The notes under the pieces: model-generated
Told to the model about the DNA's origin: nothing
Database searches by the model: none
The model's input: the letters and a program-made list of their open reading frames with translations, nothing else
In this document: piece after piece, positions 18,834-25,987 of the stretch
How positions within the stretch are numbered: position 1 is the stretch's first letter
How the letters are laid out: every line of letters starts with the position of its first letter
Translations under genes and position numbers: made by a program
Origin: Polyangiaceae bacterium
Lineage (GTDB): Bacteria; Myxococcota_A; Polyangia; Polyangiales; Polyangiaceae
Direction: 5' to 3'
NCBI GenBank assembly: GCA_013361525.1
Contig: JABFXY010000019.1
Span: 216,997 to 280,996 of the forward strand
Length of the DNA stretch: 64,000 bases

Positions 18834-19637
18834 TCAGGCCGGCTCAGCGAGCAGCTTCTTGATGACGGCGGCCTGGGAATCCGCCGACTGCAAGCCGATC
18901 GTCGCGTGGCGAATGACGCCCTTCTTGTCGACGATGAACATCGTGGGCAGCGCGACGACCGAGTAGTCGCGGAGCGTGTCGACGCTCGTCTCGACGTTGA
19001 TCGCGTACTTGATGCCGAGCTTGTCGACGACCTTCAGCGCCGCCGGCTCCTCGTCGTCGGTCAAGCCGACGACCTTCAAGCCCTGCGCGCCGAACTTCTC
19101 GTGGAGGTCGTTGAGCACCGGAGCCATCGCGCGGCACGCCGAGCACCAGCTCGCCCAGAAGTCGACGAGGACGACGTTGCCCTTCTGCTTCTTGATGTCG
19201 GCGACATCACCCTTTGCTGCCTTCACGCCTTTCCAAGCGGGCGCGAACGTCCCGACCTTGTCGAGGCGCAACACCTCTTCGTCGCCGGGGTGCTCGACCA
19301 GCTTGACCTTGAGGTCGGTCTTCGAGCCCGCGTGGTCCACCTTCACGGTGACGTCGGTGTCGGGCCCGGCGTCTTGGATCGCCTTCACGACCTCGCGCGG
19401 GGCGGTCATCGCTTTGCCGTCGACCGATAGGATCAGATCGCCGCTCTTCACGCCGGCCTTGTCGGCCGGCGACCCTCGGATGATCCGCTTTGCGAGCACG
19501 CCCGCATCGGACTTGTCGAGCTCGACGCCCATCCACGCTCGGCCCCTCGCGAAGGACACCCGCGAAAGACCCATCACCAGAGGGAGCGCTGCGGCGCCGG
19601 CCAGGATCGCCCTGCGAGAGGGCGCGTTCGGAAGCAT
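18834..19637 (-). CDS. Exported PDZ-thioredoxin (TlpA-like) protein
   Basis: A 267-residue protein. A signal with Arg-Arg (PSRRAILAGAAALPLVMG) leads into a PDZ domain (MGVELDKSDAGVLAKRI, SPADKAGVKSGDLILSVDG, residues about 33-110). A TlpA/ResA-like thioredoxin fold follows, with VVLVDFWASWCSACRAMAP giving a CSAC redox pair and ALPTMFIVDKKG giving the cis-Pro. It probably transfers electrons or reduces disulfides in the periplasm, with the PDZ domain choosing partners. ATG 19637 is the start. It is divergent from the P460-like gene with only 20 bases between starts, and next to the VWA gene. Confidence 0.87.
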   Translation of the reverse strand: MLPNAPSRRAILAGAAALPLVMGLSRVSFARGRAWMGVELDKSDAGVLAKRIIRGSPADKAGVKSGDLILSVDGKAMTAPREVVKAIQDAGPDTDVTVKVDHAGSKTDLKVKLVEHPGDEEVLRLDKVGTFAPAWKGVKAAKGDVADIKKQKGNVVLVDFWASWCSACRAMAPVLNDLHEKFGAQGLKVVGLTDDEEPAALKVVDKLGIKYAINVETSVDTLRDYSVVALPTMFIVDKKGVIRHATIGLQSADSQAAVIKKLLAEPA

Positions 19638-19657
19638 TCGGCTACTGTAGCGCGCCG

Positions 19658-20212
19658 ATGAGCGGCCGCACATCCGAGTCGCGAGGAGCGAAAGCGCGGG
19701 GTCTACTGCCACTCGACAGGGCAATTCTCGCTGTTTCGATGTGCCTGCTCACGGGCTGCGGGGGATCGCGTTCACCGCGCAAGGATCCAGGCGTCGAGCC
19801 GAGGCCGAGCGCCGCACCCGTCGAGGGCGCGCCTGCGAACCTCGCGCGGATCGGCGAGGTCGAATCGATGGCGATCGCGTCGCGCATCCAGACTGCGCAC
19901 CCGATCGGACCGTACTCCGCGACCATCCGGGTCGACCAAGCCGCCGCCGCCTACGGAAAACCAGCGCGAGGTCCGATGCCGGCGGGCTCGATGATCGTCG
20001 AGGCGCTCTCACGCGAGCAGGACGGGCCGGTCGAGCTCTATTACGTGATGCAGCGGATGCCGAAGGGCTACTTCCCCGAAGGCGGGGACTGGAACTACGC
20101 GGTCGTCGCCCCGGACGGCACGATCAAGGCCGGCGGGAAGCTCGCGCTTTGCGCTCGTTGCCACGCCGAAGCGGCCCGCGAGCACTTGTTCGAGTACGTC
20201 ACCGCGCCGTGA
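19658..20212 (+). CDS. Cytochrome P460-like c-type heme lipoprotein
   Basis: A 184-residue lipoprotein. AILAVSMCLLTGCGGS provides a lipobox with Cys near residue 33, followed by a short proline-rich linker. The mature domain matches the cytochrome P460/c'-beta fold: ELYYVMQRMPKGYFPEGGDW, then YAVVAPDGT and a C-terminal LCARCHAEAA, a CxxCH heme attachment site. P460 proteins oxidise hydroxylamine or detoxify NO; related c'-beta proteins bind NO. The lysine cross-link that defines true P460 cannot be judged here. It is divergent from the PDZ-thioredoxin gene, which might serve its maturation (inference). Confidence 0.75.
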   Translation: MSGRTSESRGAKARGLLPLDRAILAVSMCLLTGCGGSRSPRKDPGVEPRPSAAPVEGAPANLARIGEVESMAIASRIQTAHPIGPYSATIRVDQAAAAYGKPARGPMPAGSMIVEALSREQDGPVELYYVMQRMPKGYFPEGGDWNYAVVAPDGTIKAGGKLALCARCHAEAAREHLFEYVTAP

Positions 20213-21017
20213 TCCGGCCTCGCCTGGATCCGATGTGGGTGGACCGTCATCGATCCATGGCTCCCACCCGGCCATGAAAACTTTGCGGCCTCTGAGGGTG
20301 ACCGCGACAGCAGCGCCGGGGGTTGCGTCGACGTGCCGCGGCGATCGTGCGGAGAACGAGGGGTAAAGCCACAGTATTCCCCGGGTGGCGAAAAACCTCG
20401 GGGGGGTTGGCCCATGGCTTGCTCAAGACCAGCCCGACGCTTCGCTTAAAGCGCTCTTCCTTCGCTTCACGCTTCATCTTTTCGCTTCGCTTCACCCGTT
20501 TTGCTTTCTCGCGTTCACCTCTGGTGAACCGCCTTCTTTCTCGCTTCGCCCCTTTGCTTTCTCGCGTTCACCTCCGGTGAATCGCCTCCACTTATTCGCG
20601 TTCGCCTCCGGCGAACCACCCCGGCTTCGCTTCTTCTTTCGACACGCTTTCAGCTTCTCTTCGCTGTTCAGAAAAGAGTGAGCTTATGGCGACCCCGCAG
20701 CGGAGAAAGACCGCCCGGGGACCAGGACGCGGACACCCACAAGGTGGACCGCGTTTCGCCGTTTTGTCGGTTTGTTTTCTTCGCGTTGGCCTTCGGCCAA
20801 CCGGGAGTTTCCCCGCGTTGGTCTTTCGGCCGACGCCGGGTTGTCTACTCGCGTTGGCGCCGACCGAGCGTTGACCCGAGTTGGCTGCCTGAACCGAGCA
20901 GCGTGAGAGCCCGCTTCACCGGGCCATGAAATTTCTGGTTGACGGTCACGCGCGAGAAAGCTAGATGCTGCCGCCCGTAAGTCGTTTCGGTCGAGCAACA
21001 CGCGGCCGCGTCGACGA
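20213..21017 (+). repeat. Non-coding region with array of covarying short hairpins
   Basis: About 800 bases without a credible gene. From about 20430 the strand is rich in CGCTTC and TTTCTCGCG. Six short stem-loops follow the word CGCGTT or similar: 20513-20529 (GTTCACC/GGTGAAC), 20566-20582 (TTCACC/GGTGAA), 20600-20616 (GTTCGCC/GGCGAAC), 20785-20801 (GTTGGCC/GGCCAAC), 20817-20834 (GTTGGTC/GGCCGAC with G-U pairs) and 20853-20864 (GTTGGC/GCCGAC). Loops are mostly TCC, TCT or TTC. Stem changes are compensated, so pairing appears conserved. It may be a long structured transcript leading to the tRNA, or a local repeat expansion. Confidence 0.65.
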
Positions 21018-21091
21018 GCGTCCATAGCTCAGCTGGATAGAGCACAGGCCTACGAAGCCTGGGGTCGGAAGTTCGAATCTTCCTGGACGCG
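21018..21091 (+). tRNA. tRNA-Arg (anticodon ACG)
   Basis: A 74-base cloverleaf. The acceptor stem is GCGTCCA/TGGACGC with G discriminator. The D-arm region is TAGCTCAGCTGGATAGAGC. The anticodon stem CAGGC/GCCTG encloses loop CTACGAA, giving anticodon ACG. The T-arm is GGAAGTTCGAATCTTCC. CCA is not encoded. Reading CGU/CGC/CGA with this tRNA needs A34-to-inosine editing by TadA, whose gene starts 19 bases downstream on the same strand. Confidence 0.95.
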
Positions 21092-21110
21092 CGATGTTCT
21101 CGTTCGCGCG

Positions 21111-21572
21111 ATGACGGACGAAGCCTGGATGCAGGAGGCGCTGGCCGAGGCCGAGCGCGCAGCCCAGGCCGGTGATGTTCCGGTCGGCGCGGTGGTGGTC
21201 GTCGGCGACACGCTCGTCGCGCGCGGCCGAAACCGCCGCGAGGTCGATCAAGACCCCACGATGCACGCGGAGATCGACGCCCTCCGCGCAGCCTCGAAGG
21301 CGCTCGGTCACTGGCGGCTCATCGGCGCGACGCTCTACGTGACCCTCGAGCCCTGCGTCATGTGCGCCGGCGCCCTCGTCCTCGCGCGAATCGACCGCGT
21401 CGTGTACGGCTGCACCGACCCCAAAGCCGGTGCCGTCGACACGTTCTTCGGCATCGGCCAGGACCCCAGGCTCAACCACCGCTTCGCCGTCACCGCCGGC
21501 GTCCTCGCCGATCCCTGCAGCGCCGTCCTCAAGGATTTCTTCCGGGCCCGGCGCCCACAGCGCCCCGCTTAG
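21111..21572 (+). CDS. tadA: tRNA-specific adenosine(34) deaminase TadA
   Basis: A 153-residue deaminase of normal length. The zinc site and proton shuttle are complete: His52 and Glu54 in MHAEIDALR, and Cys82 and Cys85 in EPCVMCAGAL. VPVGAVVVVGD and ARIDRVVYGCTDPKAGA are also family hallmarks. It converts A34 of tRNA-Arg(ACG) to inosine so that one tRNA reads three arginine codons. ATG 21111 follows the substrate tRNA gene directly, so the pair may be cotranscribed. Confidence 0.95.
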   Translation: MTDEAWMQEALAEAERAAQAGDVPVGAVVVVGDTLVARGRNRREVDQDPTMHAEIDALRAASKALGHWRLIGATLYVTLEPCVMCAGALVLARIDRVVYGCTDPKAGAVDTFFGIGQDPRLNHRFAVTAGVLADPCSAVLKDFFRARRPQRPA

Positions 21573-21593
21573 CTCTGCGGCGGCGTCGAGCAG

Positions 21594-21750
21594 AGCAGAC
21601 GAGAGAGAGAGGGGTCGCCAAGGGCGCCAAGGGGAGAAGGAGGAAGAAGAGAGTTTTGGATTTCGTCTCGTCGGATCCCTTCATCCAATATCCCTCTCTC
21701 CTCTTTCTCTTTCTGCCCTTGCGCCCTTGGCGACCCTCTCTCTCTGCTCT
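21594..21750. repeat. Long inverted repeat between convergent genes (copy 1)
   Basis: The left arm around 21601-21630 (GAGAGAGAGAGGGGTCGCCA, then AGGGCGCCAAGG) pairs imperfectly with the right arm around 21717-21749 (CCTTGCGCCCTTGGCGACCC, then TCTCTCTCTGCTC). Purine-rich GGAGAAGGAGGAAGAAGAG faces pyrimidine-rich TCCTCTTTCTCTTTCTG further in. The repeat lies between the stops of tadA and the convergent hydrolase, so it could act as a bidirectional terminator. The GTCGCCAAGGGCGCCAAG core recurs at 32749-32877. Confidence 0.8.
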
Positions 21751-21762
21751 TTGCTTCGAGAC

Positions 21763-22701
21763 TCAGCGGCCCTCGAGGAACGGCAAGGCCGCGGCTAGGA
21801 AGGCGTCGGGGTTGTCGACGTGGGCGAAGTGCGAGGCATCGTCGAGCCAGACCATCTGCGCGGACGGGAGGAGCTTGGACATGCGTGCGCCGACGGAGGG
21901 CGGGACCATCGGGTCTTTCCGCGCGTAGACGAGCTGTAGTGGGACGGGGAACGCGCCGCCGAGGGCGCGCAATTGCGATTCGAAGGCGACCATCTGCCGG
22001 ACGTCGAGGGTCTCGTCGAGCATGCGGATGAACGCGTCGACGCCCTCGCGCTTGCGGAGCGGCCGCGCGTATTCGCGGTGCTCTTCGCGCGATTTGAGCG
22101 ACTCGTCGAAGTAGTGCACGTTCTTGTGGACCCATCGCTCCTCGTCGCGGGCGACGAGCCATCGGATGACGTCGTCGACGCGCGGGACCTTGTCGAGCGC
22201 GACGCGGAGCGCGCGCATGCGCGGCGTCGGTAGGCCGGGAGCATGGAGGCAAACGAGCCTGCCGACGCACGCGGGGTCGCGCATGGCGAGGCGCATCGCG
22301 AGGTAGCCGCCGAGGGAGTTGCCGATGACGGGCGCGCCGCGCAGACCGAGCGCGCCGATGACGTCGCCGGTCGCCTCCGCGAGCGCGTCAGGCCCATACG
22401 AGCCCGCGGGCTTGTCGCTCTCCCCCGCGCCGGGAAGGTCGAACGCGACGACGCTGTGCGTGCGACCGAGAGGCTCGAGCAGATACCGAAACGAGTAGCT
22501 CGTCGTCATGAAGCCGTGGATGCAAACCACACTGGGCCCCTGCCCGTGACGAATCACGCGGATGCCGACGTCGCCGAACGGCTTGGTCGGCACGATGATC
22601 CGCTCGCTCGGGGCCTCGAAGAAGCCGTGAGGCTTCACCGGTCGATGAGGCACTTCTCCGAACGCGAGTTGTTCGAACGGCGCGAGCGGGCGCTTCGGCA
22701 T
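21763..22701 (-). CDS. Alpha/beta hydrolase
   Basis: A 312-residue alpha/beta hydrolase. VVCIHGFMTTSYSFRYLLEPL gives the oxyanion HG motif, VIGNSLGGYLAMRLAMRDP the Ser nucleophile elbow (GNSLGG), KDPMVPPSVG the acid region, and LDDASHFAHVDNPD the catalytic His. The layout is that of epoxide hydrolase/haloalkane dehalogenase-like enzymes with a cap domain (EERWVHKNVHYFDESLKSRE). ATG 22701 is preferred over ATG 22716 because the family N-terminus starts there. Substrate unknown. It is divergent from the transporter gene, with 61 bases between starts. Confidence 0.85.
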   Translation of the reverse strand: MPKRPLAPFEQLAFGEVPHRPVKPHGFFEAPSERIIVPTKPFGDVGIRVIRHGQGPSVVCIHGFMTTSYSFRYLLEPLGRTHSVVAFDLPGAGESDKPAGSYGPDALAEATGDVIGALGLRGAPVIGNSLGGYLAMRLAMRDPACVGRLVCLHAPGLPTPRMRALRVALDKVPRVDDVIRWLVARDEERWVHKNVHYFDESLKSREEHREYARPLRKREGVDAFIRMLDETLDVRQMVAFESQLRALGGAFPVPLQLVYARKDPMVPPSVGARMSKLLPSAQMVWLDDASHFAHVDNPDAFLAAALPFLEGR

Positions 22702-22762
22702 GGCGGGTCCGCGCATTGTCGCTCGACATGAAAGGTGCACAAAACCGATACTTCGGACAACC

Positions 22763-24991
22763 GTGGCGCGGCCCGCGCAAAACCACGATCAGGACGACGA
22801 TGCGCGCGCGGTGCTCTACGCGACGTGCGCCGCCGCATTGATCCTGCTCCAGCAGGTCGGCTCGAAGGCCGCGCGCGACGCGCTTTTTCTCACGAGCTTC
22901 GCCGCGCGCGAGCTGCCGAAGATCATGGCCGGCTCGGCGCTGGTCTCCCTCGTGGTGGTGCTCCTGTCGGCGCGCGCGGTCGCGCGGCTCGGGCCTGCTC
23001 GGTTTCTACCGATCGCGCTCCTGACCAACGCCGCGCTCTTCGCGGGAGAAGCGGTGCTCTCTCGCACGGCGCCTGCGCCGACCTCGCTGCTGTTGTACGT
23101 GCACGTCGCGGCGCTCGGCTCGGTGCTGGTGAGCGGCTTCTGGTCGCTGGTGACGGAGCGCTTCGATCCGCACCGTGCGCGTCGCTACATGGGCCGAATC
23201 GGCATCGGAGCGACCCTCGGCGGAGCCTGCGGCGGCCTCGCCGCGGACGGCGCGATGCGGCTCTTTTCTGCGCAAGGGCTGCTCGCGTGGCTCGGGATCT
23301 CGAGCGCGGTCGCGGCAATGGTCGTGCGCCGTATCGGAAGGTCGCGCCGCGCGCCGCCGTCGACCCGCCTCCAGTCGCCCGAGAGCCCGCTCACGATCCT
23401 GCGTACGACGCCATATCTGCGACTGCTCGGCGCCCTCGCCGCGCTCGGCGCGCTCTGGGCGGCGATGCTCGACTACTCGTTCAAGGCCGAGGTCAGCTTC
23501 GCGGTTCGCGATCCCGAGGACCTCATGCGGTTCTTCGGCTGGTTCTACACGGCGACCGGCGTGCTCACGTTCCTCGTCCAGGCCGCGCTCGGCGAGCACA
23601 TGCTGCGGAGACACGGCATCGGCGTCACCGTGGGCTTCTTGCCGACGTTCGTCGCAGCCTTCGCCCTCCTCGCGGGGCTCGTCGACGTCTTCGCCGTCCT
23701 CGTCCTGCTGCGCACGGTGGAGAGCGTCCTCAGCAACAGCATCCACCGCGCGAGCTACGAGCTCTTCTTCACGCCCCTGCCCCAAGCGACGAAACGCCCG
23801 ACCAAGACGATCGTCGACGTCGCGGCAACGCGGATCGGCGACGCGATCGGCAGCGCTTTGATCCTCGTCGGGCTCGCGTTGATCCCGACGCTCCCGGTTC
23901 GCGTTCCGATCCTCGTCGCTTCCGGCGCGGCGTTCGCCGCCTTTGCGCTCGTCCCGAGGCTTCACAAGGGTTACGTCGACGCGCTCACCAAGGCGCTCAA
24001 GACCGGTACGATCCGTCTCGACGATCACGACACGTCGCTCGACGCCCTCACCCACCGCACGCTGGCCGAGTCCACGCACCTCGTCGATCGCGAGAAGCTC
24101 CTCGAAGAGATCGAGGCGTTCCGGCGCGATCAAGTCGCGGTCGAACCTGCCCCGAAGAGTCGATCGCTCCGCATCACCGGTGGCCCTGGATCGGCGACAC
24201 CGGCGTCGCTCGAGGCGCGGTTCGCTGCGACGCTGGACCCGGTCGTCTCGGCCGCGCTCATCTTGGTTTCGCGCGACACCGAACGCATCCGACGCGTCCT
24301 CGAGCGCCCGGTCGATCCGCAGCTCACGTCGTTTCTTCTGCCGCTCCTCGTCGACAAAAAGCTCGCCGCCGACGCCGAGCGCGCGCTCGCCGCGGTCGGC
24401 CCGCGCATCGCAGGACAGCTCACCGATGCGCTCCACGACGATCGGCTGTCGCGAACCGCGCGTGCCCGCGTCGCGCGTGTGCTCGGCGGGTTCGATTCGG
24501 TGCGCGCCCGCGAAGGGCTGTTCGAGGGGCTGTCGATCGAATCCACACCGGTCCGGCTCGCGTGTGCGCGGGCCATCGCCGACCAGAAGATCTCACCCGA
24601 GGTCGCCGAGGCGGAGCGACCGCGCATCTTCCGCGAGGTCGCGGCCGCGCTCGATCGCGGCGTCGGCGCCCTCGACGGCCACGCGTCGATGCCTCCGCCA
24701 TCCGACGACTCGGGCGACAACGACGAGCTCGGCACACGCCTCGAGCCACGGATCCGCGTCGCTCTCGCGCTCCTTTCTGCCGCGCTCGATCGCGAGGCCG
24801 TTTTGCTCGCGACGCGCGCGCTGGCGGTCGGCGATCCTGCGCTCCGCGGCACCGCGCTCGAGTACCTCGAGAACGTGCTCGAAGAGCCGGCGAAGACCGC
24901 GCTGTTGAAGACGCTCGCTGGCACGCCGCGCGCTTCGAAGCGGCGGACGCAACGCGAGCTCCTCGACGAGCTGCATCGAACGAAGCGTTGA
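22763..24991 (+). CDS. ADP/ATP-carrier-like (NTT/MFS) membrane protein with long C-terminal domain
   Basis: A 742-residue protein. About twelve transmembrane segments fill residues 10-400, with features of the nucleotide-exchange/MFS group (SKAARDALFLTSFAARELPKIM; RFFGWFYTATGVLTFLVQ; NSIHRASYELFFTPLPQATK). The roughly 330-residue soluble C-terminus is helical with repeated units such as LLPLLVDKKLAADAERALAAVG and LACARAIADQKISPEVAEAE, suggesting HEAT/armadillo-like repeats. GTG 22763 is chosen because earlier codons overlap the divergent hydrolase; ATG 22700 is the alternative. The cargo is not known, and true nucleotide transport in a free-living bacterium would be unexpected. Confidence 0.75.
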   Translation: MARPAQNHDQDDDARAVLYATCAAALILLQQVGSKAARDALFLTSFAARELPKIMAGSALVSLVVVLLSARAVARLGPARFLPIALLTNAALFAGEAVLSRTAPAPTSLLLYVHVAALGSVLVSGFWSLVTERFDPHRARRYMGRIGIGATLGGACGGLAADGAMRLFSAQGLLAWLGISSAVAAMVVRRIGRSRRAPPSTRLQSPESPLTILRTTPYLRLLGALAALGALWAAMLDYSFKAEVSFAVRDPEDLMRFFGWFYTATGVLTFLVQAALGEHMLRRHGIGVTVGFLPTFVAAFALLAGLVDVFAVLVLLRTVESVLSNSIHRASYELFFTPLPQATKRPTKTIVDVAATRIGDAIGSALILVGLALIPTLPVRVPILVASGAAFAAFALVPRLHKGYVDALTKALKTGTIRLDDHDTSLDALTHRTLAESTHLVDREKLLEEIEAFRRDQVAVEPAPKSRSLRITGGPGSATPASLEARFAATLDPVVSAALILVSRDTERIRRVLERPVDPQLTSFLLPLLVDKKLAADAERALAAVGPRIAGQLTDALHDDRLSRTARARVARVLGGFDSVRAREGLFEGLSIESTPVRLACARAIADQKISPEVAEAERPRIFREVAAALDRGVGALDGHASMPPPSDDSGDNDELGTRLEPRIRVALALLSAALDREAVLLATRALAVGDPALRGTALEYLENVLEEPAKTALLKTLAGTPRASKRRTQRELLDELHRTKR

Positions 24992-25042
24992 TCGGTCGCT
25001 CGCGCGATCCTCGCTGGCGTCGGTCTTGCAGCTCCACCGCTC

Positions 25043-25894
25043 ATGCGTTGGACACCCGGCGGCAGAAGCGCCGATCTCATCGACATGCGCGGCTCCAGCG
25101 GTCGTCGCCAGGGCGGCGGCGGCCTACCGATCGGAAAGCTCGGCATCGGCGGCACGATCATCATCGGCCTGTTGAGCCTCGTCCTCGGTCGAAATCTCCT
25201 CTCCGGCGACGGCTCGCAGCAGGTCGCCTCGCCTGTCGACGACGCGAGCGAAGAACGCCAGGTACAGTTCGTCTCGTTCGTCCTAGACGACGCTCAGAAG
25301 ACTTGGAGCGAGCAGCTCGAGAAGCAAACGGGCACCCCGTACCGCCGCGCGAAGCTGGTGTTGTTCCGCGACGGCGTCGCGAGCGCCTGCGGCTTCGCCG
25401 AGAGCGCGGTCGGACCGTTCTACTGCCCGCCCGACGAGAAGGTCTTCGTCGACCTGTCGTTCTTCCGTGACCTGAAGGATCGCCTCGGCGCTCCCGGCGA
25501 CTTCGCGCAGGCCTACGTCATCGCCCACGAGCTCGGCCATCACGTGCAGAACGTCCTCGGGACCGACGACAAGATGCGGAGCTTGCAGCGCGGCAAGAGC
25601 AAGCGCGAGCAGAACGAGCTCAGTGTCCGCCTCGAGCTCCAGGCCGATTGCTTGGCGGGCGTCTGGGCCCACTCCACCGGGCAGCGTGACCTCCTCGAAA
25701 AGGGCGACATCGAAGAGGCGATGGATGCAGCGGCGGCCGTCGGCGACGATCGCCTTCAGAAGATGGGCACCGGCCACGTCCAGCCCGAGACGTGGACCCA
25801 CGGCTCGAGCGCGATGCGCATGAAATGGTTCAACCGCGGGCTGGAGACGGGCCAGGTCAGCGCCTGCGACACCTTCCGCGAGGACGAGATCTGA
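25043..25894 (+). CDS. Neutral zinc metallopeptidase, YpfJ/KPN_02809 family
   Basis: A 283-residue single-pass membrane protein. The N-terminus MRWTPGGRSADLIDMRG is the family hallmark. One helix spans roughly residues 32-50 (LGIGGTIIIGLLSLVLGR), and the outer domain carries VIAHELGHHVQNVLG, so zinc ligands His162 and His166 and catalytic Glu163 are present. RLELQADCLAGVW supplies a downstream Glu/Asp ligand candidate. Length and order match the family, whose substrates are unknown. It starts about 50 bases after the transporter and lies upstream of tamA. Confidence 0.9.
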   Translation: MRWTPGGRSADLIDMRGSSGRRQGGGGLPIGKLGIGGTIIIGLLSLVLGRNLLSGDGSQQVASPVDDASEERQVQFVSFVLDDAQKTWSEQLEKQTGTPYRRAKLVLFRDGVASACGFAESAVGPFYCPPDEKVFVDLSFFRDLKDRLGAPGDFAQAYVIAHELGHHVQNVLGTDDKMRSLQRGKSKREQNELSVRLELQADCLAGVWAHSTGQRDLLEKGDIEEAMDAAAAVGDDRLQKMGTGHVQPETWTHGSSAMRMKWFNRGLETGQVSACDTFREDEI

Positions 25895-25987
25895 TCGAGC
25901 GCACCCTCTGACGCCACGCCCGTCTGACGCACAGCGGCGCGACGACCGGCACAACCTCCGCTGTGCCCCGATGTATGCTGCGCGTTC

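Noticed and set aside
20385..20681. A 98-codon frame rich in Phe/Ser/Pro with repeats such as FASGEPP.
   Set aside because: It is explained by the hairpin repeats CGCGTTCACC and CGCTTC; composition is unlike any protein nearby.
22763..25470. A 900-codon alternative frame across the transporter gene.
   Set aside because: The Arg-rich product is a shifted frame of the hydrophobic transporter and the protease gene.
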